The notes under the pieces were generated by a model. That model did no database searches and was not told where the DNA came from. It was given only the letters and a program-made list of their open reading frames with translations. A DNA stretch of 64,000 bases from an uncultured Saprospiraceae bacterium (GTDB lineage: Bacteria; Bacteroidota; Bacteroidia; Chitinophagales; Saprospiraceae): NCBI GenBank assembly GCA_937959275.1, contig CALGLU010000017.1, positions 33,694 to 97,693 of the forward strand, in the 5' to 3' direction. Within the stretch, counting starts at the first letter, position 1. Each line of letters opens with the position of its first letter. Both the position numbers and the translations under genes were made by a program. Below, in pieces: positions 26,325 through 36,022 of the stretch.

Positions 26325-27506
26325 ATGAAACAAACATTGTTTTATACGATTGCAAGTTTATTATTTGCATTCGTGTCTTATGGTCAATGGTCAGGCACAA
26401 GCGATGAACTATTGACTTCTGGAGACGCCACTATTGAATCCAACATTCCGAATCTAATTTTTAATGATTTACCAGGACCGATTACAGGTTCCGCATTGAG
26501 ATCCGGTATAGTATTTAAAGAAAATGGCAACAATAGATTGTACAATTTTTATAGCTCAGGCAGAAATGAAATTTATTGGGCAGACAATGATGGATGGGTC
26601 GATGCTGAGGGGAGCTCAAATGTATTGTCGTTAGATCTTGACTTAAATGATATGAATTCTTCAACTAGAGGATTTGTACAGTTTGGTCCTAAAGACAATA
26701 TCCACTTAGACTTTGATCACAATGAAATTCAAGCAAGAAACGATTTAGGGACAGAAGCTCTATTTATAAATAACATTGGCGGAGATGTTGTTATAGGAAA
26801 TGCCGTCTCAAACGGTGGATTGCATTATGACAGAAGTGAAGGAAAAGTTGGGATAGGGACAAATATCCCTAAAGACGAACTACACGTGATGGGTAAAGCT
26901 AGAATACAAAATGAGACCCCTAATTTAAAATTCATGGATGAGAATGATGTCCAAAAAGCGATTTTCCAATACTCCACTGGGAGTCAATCGTCAGAATTAG
27001 CAATATTCTCAACTGATAACATGACTCTTTATGCAGGTCTTCTTGGCGCAAAATTATCTCTTTTAGAAAATGGTAATGTGGGTATTGGTGAGACCAATCC
27101 AGCATACACACTTGACGTCAACGGTGATGGTAACTTCACAGGAGAACTAACAGCTGCTTCAGATCTAAGACTTAAACATAATATCAAGACATTAGAAAAT
27201 GCCTCTCATATCCTTAACAAGCTTAATCCTGTGTCTTATGAATTTAAACATGAAGCCTATCCTGATTTATCTCTATCAGAAGGCGTTCGCTTAGGTTTGA
27301 TTGCCCAAGAAGTTGAAGATGTTCTCCCTAGTTTGGTCTCCGTAAAAAGTCAAATCACTGAAGAAGATGGCACATTAAGCCAGTACAAATCTTTGAATTA
27401 TATTGACTTGATTCCTATTTTGATTAAGTCGCATCAAGAGCAGAGCGCGTTGATTGGACAATTGAGAGATGAGATAGAACTTCTCAAATCTGATACATCA
27501 AGATAA
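26325..27506 (+). CDS. Tail-fibre-type protein with C-terminal S74 chaperone domain
   Basis: A 393-residue protein with a Sec signal peptide (MKQTLFYTIASLLFAFVSYG). The middle is repetitive beta structure (VGIGTNIPKDELHVMGKARI, NGNVGIGETNPAYTLDVNGD), the stem-like repeat of Bacteroidota tail-fibre-domain proteins. The C-terminal ~110 residues are a Peptidase_S74 intramolecular chaperone: SDLRLKHNIKTLENAS with the catalytic Ser-Asp at its start, then NPVSYEFKHE and LGLIAQEVEDVLPSLV, ending in a trimeric coiled-coil-like helix. Such domains assemble trimeric fibres and are autocleaved. Here it is a chromosomal secreted protein, not part of a visible prophage. Confidence 0.9.
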   Translation: MKQTLFYTIASLLFAFVSYGQWSGTSDELLTSGDATIESNIPNLIFNDLPGPITGSALRSGIVFKENGNNRLYNFYSSGRNEIYWADNDGWVDAEGSSNVLSLDLDLNDMNSSTRGFVQFGPKDNIHLDFDHNEIQARNDLGTEALFINNIGGDVVIGNAVSNGGLHYDRSEGKVGIGTNIPKDELHVMGKARIQNETPNLKFMDENDVQKAIFQYSTGSQSSELAIFSTDNMTLYAGLLGAKLSLLENGNVGIGETNPAYTLDVNGDGNFTGELTAASDLRLKHNIKTLENASHILNKLNPVSYEFKHEAYPDLSLSEGVRLGLIAQEVEDVLPSLVSVKSQITEEDGTLSQYKSLNYIDLIPILIKSHQEQSALIGQLRDEIELLKSDTSR

Positions 27507-27604
27507 GCACCTAGAATCGAATATGCCTGCTAAGAAGAATACTGTATTGTTTTGAATTAGCGGTAATAATCGAAATGAATTAGAAAAATTGGTTTTAGAT
27601 TGTT

Positions 27605-27634
27605 AGGAGCTCGGTCAATCACGATTGAGCTCCT
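27605..27634. terminator. Hairpin between convergent genes, probable terminator
   Basis: AGGAGCTC pairs with GAGCTCCT, with extra TCAAT/ATTGA pairing inside and a short loop. It lies between the tail-fibre gene and the convergent response regulator. No T-run is adjacent, so it may work as a bidirectional roadblock or RNA-stabilising stem. Confidence 0.5.
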
Positions 27635-27673
27635 ATTGATTTGCACTCTTTGATTGGACTCCTTTTGATAAGG

Positions 27674-28303
27674 CTATAGATTCGTTTTGGTATTCGTGTA
27701 AACTGTCAAAATTTTCTGTAAGAGTGCTGATCTATTCTCTACACAAAATTTTTGATTGATGTGCTTGAGGTGTGTTTTTAATGTGTTATTGCTAATATCT
27801 TGAATAGCTTGAATTGACTCATAAGATTCACCCTCAACAATGAGTTGGACGATTTCAAATTCCTTAATAGTCAATGGCACAGTGGTAAGACTTTCCATTT
27901 TTTCTAAACTCATACGTTGCTGATCTGATTCAGCCTTAAACTTAGTTAGAGCCACTTCAATAGAAGATCGTAAATCAGCCTTACCATATGGCTTGACGAC
28001 ATACCCATATGGAAGCGTCTTGCTGGCACGATCAATTGTATAGTTATCTGCAAATGAGGTTAAGTAGACAAACGGTATCTTTTTAATTAGATTGATTTTT
28101 TCTGCAACAGCTATACCATCGGCACTTCCTTTAATGCTAATGTCACATAAGACTAAATCTGGTGTATGAAAACTCAAGTAATCAATGGCTTCATCAGCAT
28201 TGTCTATTATTTTTATTGGTAGGTATCCTAGTTCTTTTAGCATTTGGTCTAATTGCATAGCTACCATGATTTCATCTTCAATGATAAGGATACGCTTTTT
28301 CAT
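27674..28303 (-). CDS. Response regulator, REC plus LuxR-type HTH
   Basis: A 209-residue protein. The receiver domain shows IIEDE (acidic pocket, residues ~7-10), phospho-acceptor Asp in DLVLCDISIKG near residue 55, Thr/Ser in YLTSFAD, and Lys in YVVKPYG. The C-terminal ~65 residues are a LuxR/GerE-like helix-turn-helix (LTIKEFEIVQLIVEGESYESIQAIQDISNNTLKTHLKHI-type pattern; ~145-200). It is a DNA-binding output regulator. Its start codon lies three bases after the upstream kinase stop, so it is co-transcribed with its probable cognate kinase. Confidence 0.9.
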   Translation of the reverse strand: MKKRILIIEDEIMVAMQLDQMLKELGYLPIKIIDNADEAIDYLSFHTPDLVLCDISIKGSADGIAVAEKINLIKKIPFVYLTSFADNYTIDRASKTLPYGYVVKPYGKADLRSSIEVALTKFKAESDQQRMSLEKMESLTTVPLTIKEFEIVQLIVEGESYESIQAIQDISNNTLKTHLKHINQKFCVENRSALLQKILTVYTNTKTNL

Positions 28304-28306
28304 AAA

Positions 28307-30244
28307 TTACGCAGCTCTTAGATCATTGAATAAAAGTGTAAAGCAAGTGCCATGACTATTGTCAACCTCAAGCTGACCTCCCAGTTGAGAAGAAAATGCC
28401 TGTACCATTCTTAGACCAAATGAACCTTGCTTAATATTATCTAAATCCACATCACCGACCTCTCCATCATCAGCCACACTTAGCATGAATTTTTGTGACT
28501 TGAGTTGTTTGAGCCTAACTTGAATCAGTCCTTTGTTTTCGTCAACAAACGCATGCTTTAGGCTATTACTAATTAACTCATTCAAGATCAATCCTAATGG
28601 GATCAGTGTATCTAGGTCTAGTATTAATTCATCTATGTCTAATTCGAGTTTAACCTCTTGTTGAGACATATGATAAGACTCAAATAAATTCTGAATAAGC
28701 TTTCTAAAATACAGCTTAACATCTACTTCTGCTAGATCATCATTTTGATACAGTTGCTGATGAATGTAACTCATCGACATAACTCTATTTTGTCCTTCTT
28801 GCAATGCAAACTTGACACCATCATCATTCGAATCGACATATTGTAGATTGAGTATTGACGAAATCAACTGTAGATTATTCTTTACCCTATGGTGTACTTC
28901 GCGTAATAATATTTCCTTTTCCGTTAGCGCTTTGCCTAGTGCTTTTTCTTGCACTTTAGATTTGCGATATAGCCGATATAAGCCAATCAATAGAACACCC
29001 AAGACAAGTCCACCGATCAGTGCCAGCCAAAACCGCCGATTGGTTTGCGCTATTTTTTGTTGATCGATTTCCTTTTCCAATTGCAATACTTGTATAGTGG
29101 AAGCTTTTTTCTCAGTCTGATATTTAATTTCAAGTTCGTTGACTTTTTCATTCGCTTCCAGACCATTCATTTCTTTTTCTATTTCATGATATTTTTCCAT
29201 ATAGGCCAATGATTTTTGGAAATCCGATGTAGACCTGTAGGCTTCATGCAGCCTACGAAATAGACTCATAGAATCAAATTTAGTCCCGCCTATTTTATTT
29301 CTGGAAACGAGTTCTTCTAATAGTAAAACACCCTCTTCATATTGCCCAAGATCTACGAGCGCAGAGCCAATTATTTTTTGACTATTTAAAATGAGTGTAG
29401 GGTCACTTATTTCATTCGAAAAGTCTAACGCAAGACGAGCCATGTCTAAAGCATAGTCTGGTTTTTTTTGAGCCAATGAAAGACGTCCAATATTCAAATA
29501 GTCATAGAGCATACCGACTTTGTCTTCATTCTTTTCATTAAGTGAGAGACTTTTGTGGTGATAATGCATAGCCGAGTCAAGAAGGTTCTTCCTTTCTTGA
29601 CATAATCCAATATTGGAATAAGCAATTGATTTGCTTAAATCTGAATCGAAAATCTTAGCAAGATTCAAAGATTTCAAATGGTATTCAATCCCTTGATCGA
29701 CTTGATCCATATACATTAGAAAGTACCCAATTGAAGAAAGAGAATTGATCATGTAGGCCGTGTCTTTTATCGCTTCATAATGAGATAGTGCTTCACTAGA
29801 ATGTTTCATTCCATCTTCCCAATGCCCCAGTCTTTTATAAAGGTTACTCAACACCATATGCACATTGGCAATCCTCTTATCACTAAGTCCTTCTAATTCC
29901 AAGCAGTTGAGCAAGTATTCTTCGCTTGCATCAAATTCACTTAAATTTTTATAGATAACACCTGAATGGTAATAGATTACAAATTCATCTGTATGAGATC
30001 GGAGACCAGCATTTGTTTCCAGAAGTTGTAGTAAATTCAGTGCTAAGTGGGGTTTGTTTCTTCGCCAACGTTGCACGTGAGTCAATAAGAATTTTGCTTT
30101 AATAGAGTCATGTGCCATTGTATCCATTATAACGACAAGGCTATCCAGTTCCTTAGCTTGCTTGTCACTTTGAGCAATGCCAGTAGCAGGCAGTATTACT
30201 GTAATGCCAATCAAAATTGTTTTTATGCAATTGACGATGTTCAA
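28307..30244 (-). CDS. TPR-containing sensor histidine kinase (HisKA_2 family)
   Basis: A 645-residue protein with an N-terminal signal peptide ([11 protein letters not shown].. GIAQ). The periplasmic region, ~40-370, is made of tetratricopeptide repeats ([40 protein letters not shown]). One transmembrane helix ([19 protein letters not shown], ~405-425) leads to a HisKA_2 dimerisation helix with [20 protein letters not shown] and a HATPase domain ([20 protein letters not shown], then VADDGEVG and [11 protein letters not shown]). Several such kinases are common in Bacteroidota. It forms a two-gene operon with the response regulator downstream. The signal sensed by the TPR domain is unknown. 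Confidence 0.92.
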   Translation of the reverse strand: MNIVNCIKTILIGITVILPATGIAQSDKQAKELDSLVVIMDTMAHDSIKAKFLLTHVQRWRRNKPHLALNLLQLLETNAGLRSHTDEFVIYYHSGVIYKNLSEFDASEEYLLNCLELEGLSDKRIANVHMVLSNLYKRLGHWEDGMKHSSEALSHYEAIKDTAYMINSLSSIGYFLMYMDQVDQGIEYHLKSLNLAKIFDSDLSKSIAYSNIGLCQERKNLLDSAMHYHHKSLSLNEKNEDKVGMLYDYLNIGRLSLAQKKPDYALDMARLALDFSNEISDPTLILNSQKIIGSALVDLGQYEEGVLLLEELVSRNKIGGTKFDSMSLFRRLHEAYRSTSDFQKSLAYMEKYHEIEKEMNGLEANEKVNELEIKYQTEKKASTIQVLQLEKEIDQQKIAQTNRRFWLALIGGLVLGVLLIGLYRLYRKSKVQEKALGKALTEKEILLREVHHRVKNNLQLISSILNLQYVDSNDDGVKFALQEGQNRVMSMSYIHQQLYQNDDLAEVDVKLYFRKLIQNLFESYHMSQQEVKLELDIDELILDLDTLIPLGLILNELISNSLKHAFVDENKGLIQVRLKQLKSQKFMLSVADDGEVGDVDLDNIKQGSFGLRMVQAFSSQLGGQLEVDNSHGTCFTLLFNDLRAA

Positions 30245-30719
30245 ATGAATAAAAATTACTTAATGATGTTAATAAACTTATAATAATGGACCTGACAATT
30301 ATTGAAGTGTATTCACCAAATCATCCTATTCTACAGAAGCCGAAGTCCATTAGTCCTACTGTAAGTTACTGTATTTATGTTTAAATTATCAATTCTAGTA
30401 GGCTAATGAGTCTAATATTTTCTACTTTCTATTTACGTTTTTTATTCAAAAGTTACTTCATTACTCGTCTTACTTTGTGGCTCACTCTTTGAACATCTAA
30501 AACTCGAAGACACTAAGCTTCACAAAAGAATACACAAAGAAATGAATGTGGATTAAGAAATAAGTTTTGCTGATTAAAGTGTAACTTAAGTGTGTTAAAA
30601 GAGACACAATCAGAACTTAGTTTAATCCAAGGTGCTGATAAATTTTAAATAATTAAGAGATGTTTATGTCATGCCAATGAAATAAAGTAACTATTTGAAG
30701 GTTAACTATTTACGAGCAT
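30245..30719. other. Intergenic region between divergent genes
   Basis: About 475 AT-rich bases with no supported frame, RNA gene or repeat. It must contain promoters for the kinase operon (minus strand) and the metalloprotease gene (plus strand), but I could not locate them with confidence. Confidence 0.45.
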
Positions 30720-31463
30720 ATGAAGTATTCAGGATTACATATTATCATTCTTACTGTTTTAGTCGCTTTTCAAGGACTGGGACAAGAAATCAGATCTGTC
30801 AATGTAGCAGAAAAAGTTTGGTATGAAGTACCAGTATTAAGACTTAACTTTTATATGATGGGCAAAGATGTTGTTGACGAGTCCATCACCTTAAAAATTG
30901 GTGAAAACGTTGACTACCTGAATCAAGAATTTGAAGGCAAAGTAAAATTTGTACTCAACGAACTCGTCATGGATAGTCAACATGCGTATTTGCCCGACCT
31001 CCACATCGACTTTTTTAAACAAAGAGGCTATCGGTTAAATCAACTCATACACCCCATCGAGAAGAAGGGCTCGATTAACGTCTATCTTTTTGAGACCTAC
31101 AAACCTGAAGACCAAGATGCTGCCTTGATGGGCTTTACACCTATCCTTCGTATGCGTCAATCTTCCTATGATGCTAACAGCCCGCGCTTTGATCGAATTT
31201 TCATTGCCTATCCAGGACTAGAAGATATGTCTACCCTTGTTCATGAAATGGGGCATTTCCTAGGACTCAGACATCCATGGGAAATGAATTCTATTGATCA
31301 AGATTTAATGGGCTTGGTGTCAGATGACATTATGAAAGTGAACCACATGACATACGAATTTAGTGTGAGTGATTTTACAGATGAACAGCTAGAACGTATG
31401 AGAGACTTTGCTCTCCGCTTCCGCAAATATTTAGTTGAAAATGTTGAGCAGGAATATAATTGA
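30720..31463 (+). CDS. Secreted zinc metalloprotease, metzincin type
   Basis: A 247-residue protein with a Sec signal peptide ending around QGLGQ. The zinc site LVHEMGHFLGLRHPW (HExxHxxGxxH, first His near residue 172) is a metzincin signature; spacing and context resemble M43 pappalysin-like enzymes. A methionine for the Met-turn may be in KVNHMTYEFS. The protein is shorter than typical M43 proteases with T9SS domains and lacks a sorting tail, so it is probably periplasmic or released. No Cys switch is visible. Substrates are unknown. Confidence 0.85.
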   Translation: MKYSGLHIIILTVLVAFQGLGQEIRSVNVAEKVWYEVPVLRLNFYMMGKDVVDESITLKIGENVDYLNQEFEGKVKFVLNELVMDSQHAYLPDLHIDFFKQRGYRLNQLIHPIEKKGSINVYLFETYKPEDQDAALMGFTPILRMRQSSYDANSPRFDRIFIAYPGLEDMSTLVHEMGHFLGLRHPWEMNSIDQDLMGLVSDDIMKVNHMTYEFSVSDFTDEQLERMRDFALRFRKYLVENVEQEYN

Positions 31464-31489
31464 CTCCCTTTTGTTGTAATGTTGAGCTT

Positions 31490-31506
31490 GCCTGCCGGCA
31501 GGCAGG
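31490..31506. repeat. CCTGCC/GGCAGG palindrome
   Basis: GCCTGCCGGCAGGCAG contains a perfect loopless palindrome CCTGCCGGCAGG. It belongs to the same dispersed family as 2557-2579, 4236-4256 and 55130-55150 and lies just 3' of the metalloprotease gene. Confidence 0.65.
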
Positions 31507-31618
31507 TGTTGAGCGTTGGAGCGAAGCGGACATCCCGTAGTGAATGGTAGTGTTGAGTGTTGAATTGGACCTGGATTCGCCCTTGTTGGACTCCGATCCA
31601 AAAAGTTCTATAATCAAC

Positions 31619-32105
31619 TATGCTGTTGGCTTGGAAACCAACAGTGCCACTTTTAAATTTTGATTTTCATTTTGATTTTGATTCCACCTAATTGGACTTC
31701 CATCCGACAAGATTAAAATATAACAGTACTATTGGTTCGGAGACCAACAGCGGCACTTTTATTTTGATTTTGATTTTGATTTTGATTTTGATTTTGATTC
31801 CACCAAATTGGACTTTTATCCAACAAGATTTAAATACAACTGTGCTGTTGGTTCGGAGACCAACAGCGGCACTTTTATTTTGATTTTGATTCCACCTAAT
31901 TGGACTTCCATCCGACAAGATTTAAATACAACTGTGCTGTTGGTTCGGAGACCAACAGCGGCACTTTTATTTTGATTTTGATTTTGATTCAAATTTTGAT
32001 TCCACCAAATTGGATTTTTATCCAACAAGATTTAAATACAATGTGCTGTTGGTTCGGAGACCAACAGCGGCACTTTTATTTTGATTTAAATTTTGATTTG
32101 ATTTA
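31619..32105. repeat. Tandem array of hairpin units with variable ATTTTG spacers (five units)
   Basis: Each unit holds the hairpin GCTGTTGGT-tcggag-ACCAACAGC, then GGCACTTTT, a run of 2-6 ATTTTG hexamers, CCACCnAATTGGA, a second short stem region and TTTAAATACAA. Hairpin loops begin at about 31628 (degenerate copy), 31734, 31850, 31942 and 32051, so units are 92-116 bases and the length differences come mainly from the hexamer count. The last unit abuts the terminator of the minus-strand PA14 gene. No frame is conserved through the array. Confidence 0.92.
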
Positions 32106-32147
32106 AAAAAGAGCAACCCTTATCAATGGCTTTTCAAAGGGCTGCTC
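32105..32147 (-). terminator. Rho-independent terminator of the PA14-protein gene
   Basis: Read on the minus strand, GAGCAGCCCTT pairs with AAGGGTTGCTC (one mismatch) and is followed by TTTTTT. It lies just 3' of the minus-strand gene ending at 32159. Confidence 0.85.
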
Positions 32148-32158
32148 GGGTGTTGCTT

Positions 32159-34534
32159 TTATAAAACAGTCATTTTTTCTGTATACACGTTAGAGTCTGT
32201 TGACATCCGAACTAGGTAAATACCTGATTCTAATCTTTTAGTCTGGATTCGTTTATAATAATTTCCAAAGTTTTCGTAATCGTGAATGATAATGGAACTT
32301 AAAATTTCTCCTTTTTTATCCAATACTTCTAATTTTACCTGTGTCGGCTGAGGTAAATAAAAATGAACAGTCTGTGCTTCTAGCTGCTCTAATGAATATA
32401 CATTCAGGGATTCGACTGGTCGCTTTTTAGATTTCAACAGTTTTTGTTTGGTATCGCCTTCCATCACCATGATTGCTGCACTTCCACAATCTTCAATTTC
32501 AGCAAGAAATTCTGCACCTGAAGACACTTCAAATCCTGCATTCAATACAATTTGCATACCTGCCTTATAATTGACATCAGAAGACGTCAGTGCGCTGCCA
32601 TTTGACATAAGAGCCTTAACGGCATGATAAGAAGTCATATCCATAATTGCGTCATTAATAAACATGGTATCGACCTGACAATCTAACTCTATAGATGTGT
32701 ATCCTCTGCATTCGCAATCGCTGGTGTAATGATCGTTATACGTATAATTAAAGCCGTCATCACATTCTGCACCTCGCTCAGGGCATCCTTCCACATCAAA
32801 TGTCACTTTACTTAGACCTCTACAAGCCGCTGGATTATCCAAAGACGTGATCATGATGTATCGTGCTGCCTCTCCATTAAAATTGGGGCCTGTAAACCCT
32901 GGATAACCTTGATTGCCTGGAGCAAAAGTCCATGTATAATTTCCTAAGGTATACCAGGTATTCCCATCAACTGAATAGTCAATGACTACATTCCTAAATC
33001 CACGATTTGTTAATCCTGAAACATTATAATTCCACACGTGTGATGATTGGACTGTGTATATAGTACCCAAATCATAATGTATCCAATGATATCCAGATCG
33101 CGCTGCCACATAAGGATTCGTACCTGCATCACAAGACAACCACGCATCATCAGCTCGATTATCAAGTTCGTATGTTGCTTCGCAATAATCGAATGTTTCA
33201 TAGACAACTGATGGATCATCACAGGGCACACCAGTATTGCCACCGCAAGGTGTACCGACGCATTCACAATTTTGAATTTGATCATTGGCAGTGTAAGGCT
33301 CACCATCATTACAACTTTGCCCTGCAGGCAAGCAAGCTAATTCACAGGTGTAGTCAAATACATAGGTTGAGGAGATGCGATGCCAGCTGTCATCATCCAA
33401 CTGATCACTCTTCCAGAAGACACCAAAATTATGTCCCCAGTTTGGTACAGTCTGATGCAATTCAAAATAATAATAGGTATTGGCTTGGAGAGTTATCTGC
33501 CCCAAGGTCTGGAGTGGATTATCTGTATGATCTAATGGATTAGCTCCATAGGGCGTCTCTATAACATGAGCATCTATATTTGAAGGAGAAGCATTTGAGC
33601 TCAATTTAAATTTTACATTGCGTATCCCCGTAATATTAAAATCATATGAGCCAGAGGACGGCACAATTAAATACCCTTGAATTAAAACACCGTAATCTTG
33701 GATATAATCTCCCCAGTCAGCCGTTAAGCCTCTTGGATTAATTTGCATCCGATCTGGCATCGTCGGGTAATCAGCATCTGCATAAAGATCATCAAGTTCA
33801 CTCCCTGCTAAATTATCATAAAAATAGGCTTGCACTTTTCCTCGTTCACCAATACAGGCATTATTAGTATTAGGTGTTCCTATACAATTGCAGTTCCCAT
33901 CATGTTGATCATTACTAGTCGAACCGGCTCCATCATGACAAGGCGTGCCTTTAGGTGGACAAGGATCATCACAGGTATCCGTCAAATACTGAGAAGTGAT
34001 TAATGTCCAAGTAGTCAGAGACACAAAATTATTTCTCCAATATAGATTCGCATGATCTCCACCTCCACCCTCGCGATTGTGAATCTCAAAATAATATTGC
34101 TGATTGGCATTTAGATTAATAACTGTTGATGTTTGACTTGGATATTTATCATGCTCATCTCTTCCTGTCCATCCATCAACATAGGCTCGTTCAACAAGGT
34201 TAGCCGCGGATGCATTTGTACTTAGGTAGAAATAGGTATGATCATCACCTGTGACATTAAAGGTCACTGGCCCCGCAGTCGGCACACTAATAAAGCCTTT
34301 AATGACTGCACCAAAATGATCTGCATAGTTCATAGGAGACGCCAGAGAATTTAAGATTTTAAATTCATCCGGGCCGTTAGGATAGGTATCATCAACATAT
34401 AATTCTCCCATGTCGTAATAAGGTAGATCCCCAAAATAAAACCATTTGACCTGCCCTGGATCACCGATGCATTGAGCCTGAGTATATGACAGACAAATGA
34501 AATTTAACAGTATAAAAAATAGAATTCGAGTCAT
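32159..34534 (-). CDS. Secreted PA14/discoidin-domain protein with T9SS sorting domain
   Basis: A 791-residue surface protein with a Sec signal peptide (ending LSYTQA). Two PA14-like domains (~25-190 and ~230-400; YADHFGAVIKGFISVPTAGP and WGDYIQDYGVLIQGYLIVPS at matching places) are each followed by a short cysteine-rich linker of the form C-x-D-G ... N-D-x-x-x-x-x-C-x-C-x-G (CHDGAGSTSNDQHDGNCNC, CNDGEPYTANDQIQNCEC). Residues ~435-590 resemble an F5/8 type C domain. After a third such linker come the small surface module with NAGFEVSSGAEFLAEIEDC and a T9SS type A sorting domain (SLNVYSLEQ ... GIYLVRMSTDSNVYTEKMTVL). Likely a glycan-binding surface protein. Confidence 0.88.
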   Translation of the reverse strand: MTRILFFILLNFICLSYTQAQCIGDPGQVKWFYFGDLPYYDMGELYVDDTYPNGPDEFKILNSLASPMNYADHFGAVIKGFISVPTAGPVTFNVTGDDHTYFYLSTNASAANLVERAYVDGWTGRDEHDKYPSQTSTVINLNANQQYYFEIHNREGGGGDHANLYWRNNFVSLTTWTLITSQYLTDTCDDPCPPKGTPCHDGAGSTSNDQHDGNCNCIGTPNTNNACIGERGKVQAYFYDNLAGSELDDLYADADYPTMPDRMQINPRGLTADWGDYIQDYGVLIQGYLIVPSSGSYDFNITGIRNVKFKLSSNASPSNIDAHVIETPYGANPLDHTDNPLQTLGQITLQANTYYYFELHQTVPNWGHNFGVFWKSDQLDDDSWHRISSTYVFDYTCELACLPAGQSCNDGEPYTANDQIQNCECVGTPCGGNTGVPCDDPSVVYETFDYCEATYELDNRADDAWLSCDAGTNPYVAARSGYHWIHYDLGTIYTVQSSHVWNYNVSGLTNRGFRNVVIDYSVDGNTWYTLGNYTWTFAPGNQGYPGFTGPNFNGEAARYIMITSLDNPAACRGLSKVTFDVEGCPERGAECDDGFNYTYNDHYTSDCECRGYTSIELDCQVDTMFINDAIMDMTSYHAVKALMSNGSALTSSDVNYKAGMQIVLNAGFEVSSGAEFLAEIEDCGSAAIMVMEGDTKQKLLKSKKRPVESLNVYSLEQLEAQTVHFYLPQPTQVKLEVLDKKGEILSSIIIHDYENFGNYYKRIQTKRLESGIYLVRMSTDSNVYTEKMTVL

Positions 34535-34550
34535 TGTTTTTAATTTTGAA

Positions 34551-35993
34551 TTAGGAGAATAAACCTAGAGGTGAACTACCTGGTGAGTGTGAATAAAAAT
34601 TACTCAAATTGGGTAACACATAGTCTAGATCATTCGGTGACACGCCAAACCAAAGTGCTATATCCGCATATAATTCATCTACAGAAGTTGTCGGAATAAA
34701 CCGACCTCGCTCGTCCAGATTCAAATCGTTGTTTAATGTCAAGTCTGGATACTCTCCAAATACATTACGCCCATTGACAGCTCCGCCCATGATCATACTA
34801 TTCCCGCCCCAGGCATGATCCGATCCATTGCCATTCGACGTTAATGTTCGACCAAAATCAGAGATCGTCAAGACGGTGACATTATCCTGCATATTGATAT
34901 CCTCCATCGAGGAGAAAAATTCACCCAGTGCATTATCCAATACAGGAAGCATACCCGCTTGATTATCTAGTACTTCGTCATGATGATCCCAACCTCCAAA
35001 CGTCGTAAAAAAGATTTGACGATTAGCACCCAAGTGATTTTGTACACTTATAACGTCTGCCATCATCCGCATATCTTGAGATAAATTCGTTGGAGAAAAA
35101 GCAGTTGGATACCCTGGTCGTTTCGCCAATCCACTTTTAAAAACATTAACTGCATCAATGGTTTGATTGGTTAAGTCAGCATAGGTACTTTGAAAAATAT
35201 TAGCATAGCTTTGTTCTACAATCGAACTAATAGCATCATTACGTTTATCCGTTAGGAAGCCAGAACTACTGCCATATGGAGACAGTGATTGAATGCCTAT
35301 ATCAGCTTCATTTGCACTATTACTGATTGCATATTCCACAACGGTATTCCCTGCTTGAAATCGATTCTTTCCATCTAGAGAAATATTCATGGAAATCTCA
35401 TCTATGGTATTCATGTCTTTTAGCATATCTGCCATTCGCCCTCCGACACCAACTGCACTTCGATCTTGAGGAACAGAAGTCTGCCATTGCATGATTTGAT
35501 CTGCATGAGAATATAAACCAAGAGGCAACTGCTTCGATTCATTGTAGACTTGATTTTTATTCATGACAGGTTCGATCAAGGTTCCAATATTGGCTATGAA
35601 GGATAAGTTTTGATTATCGAACAGGTTTTTTACGTAGGGCATCCCCGGATGAACACCAAATGATTTAGACGAATTATTTGGATTTAAGCCTAAAAAATAT
35701 GGACTGCCATTGACTGTAAGTGGCAAGGCAAGATCAGCCCTTAATGCGGCGTAATTATTATATTCTGCTTGATCAGTTGGCACGAGTATATTATGCGAAT
35801 CTGACCCTCCAGCTAGTAGAACGCAGACGATCGCTTTATAATCACCGCCCGCTCCTATTATATGAGGTCGCGCTGCTGCGGCATTAATCATCCCAAGATT
35901 GAGGACTGAAGACAAAAATGCGGTAGAGCCTATCGCAGCGCAACTTGCTTCTCCGAGGAATTGTCTTCTTGAGTACTTTCTTTTCTTTGACAT
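34551..35993 (-). CDS. DUF1501 family protein (Tat-exported, sulfatase-like fold)
   Basis: A 480-residue protein. The N-terminus KYSRRQFLGEASCAAIGS carries a twin-arginine signal. The body shows DUF1501 marks: IVCVLLAGGSDSHNILVPTD, the histidine-containing FTTFGGWDHHDEV, and VTVLTISDFGRTLTSNGNGSDHAWGGN-type pattern (~380-400). DUF1501 proteins are distantly related to alkaline phosphatase/sulfatase folds and nearly always accompany DUF1800. The gene is 29 bases downstream of the DUF1800 gene and co-transcribed. Substrate and reaction are unknown. Confidence 0.92.
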   Translation of the reverse strand: MSKKRKYSRRQFLGEASCAAIGSTAFLSSVLNLGMINAAAARPHIIGAGGDYKAIVCVLLAGGSDSHNILVPTDQAEYNNYAALRADLALPLTVNGSPYFLGLNPNNSSKSFGVHPGMPYVKNLFDNQNLSFIANIGTLIEPVMNKNQVYNESKQLPLGLYSHADQIMQWQTSVPQDRSAVGVGGRMADMLKDMNTIDEISMNISLDGKNRFQAGNTVVEYAISNSANEADIGIQSLSPYGSSSGFLTDKRNDAISSIVEQSYANIFQSTYADLTNQTIDAVNVFKSGLAKRPGYPTAFSPTNLSQDMRMMADVISVQNHLGANRQIFFTTFGGWDHHDEVLDNQAGMLPVLDNALGEFFSSMEDINMQDNVTVLTISDFGRTLTSNGNGSDHAWGGNSMIMGGAVNGRNVFGEYPDLTLNNDLNLDERGRFIPTTSVDELYADIALWFGVSPNDLDYVLPNLSNFYSHSPGSSPLGLFS

Positions 35994-36022
35994 TATAATT
36001 GGATTAAACTATGATCAATTGG

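Noticed and set aside
26325..27506. Prophage tail-fibre locus
   Set aside because: The S74-domain protein has a secretion signal and no phage structural, lysis or integrase gene is nearby; Bacteroidota have many such chromosomal proteins.
31688..32106. Small ORFs on both strands encoding ILILIL and KIKIKIK runs
   Set aside because: They only translate the hairpin/ATTTTG tandem array; repeated on both strands and in several frames.
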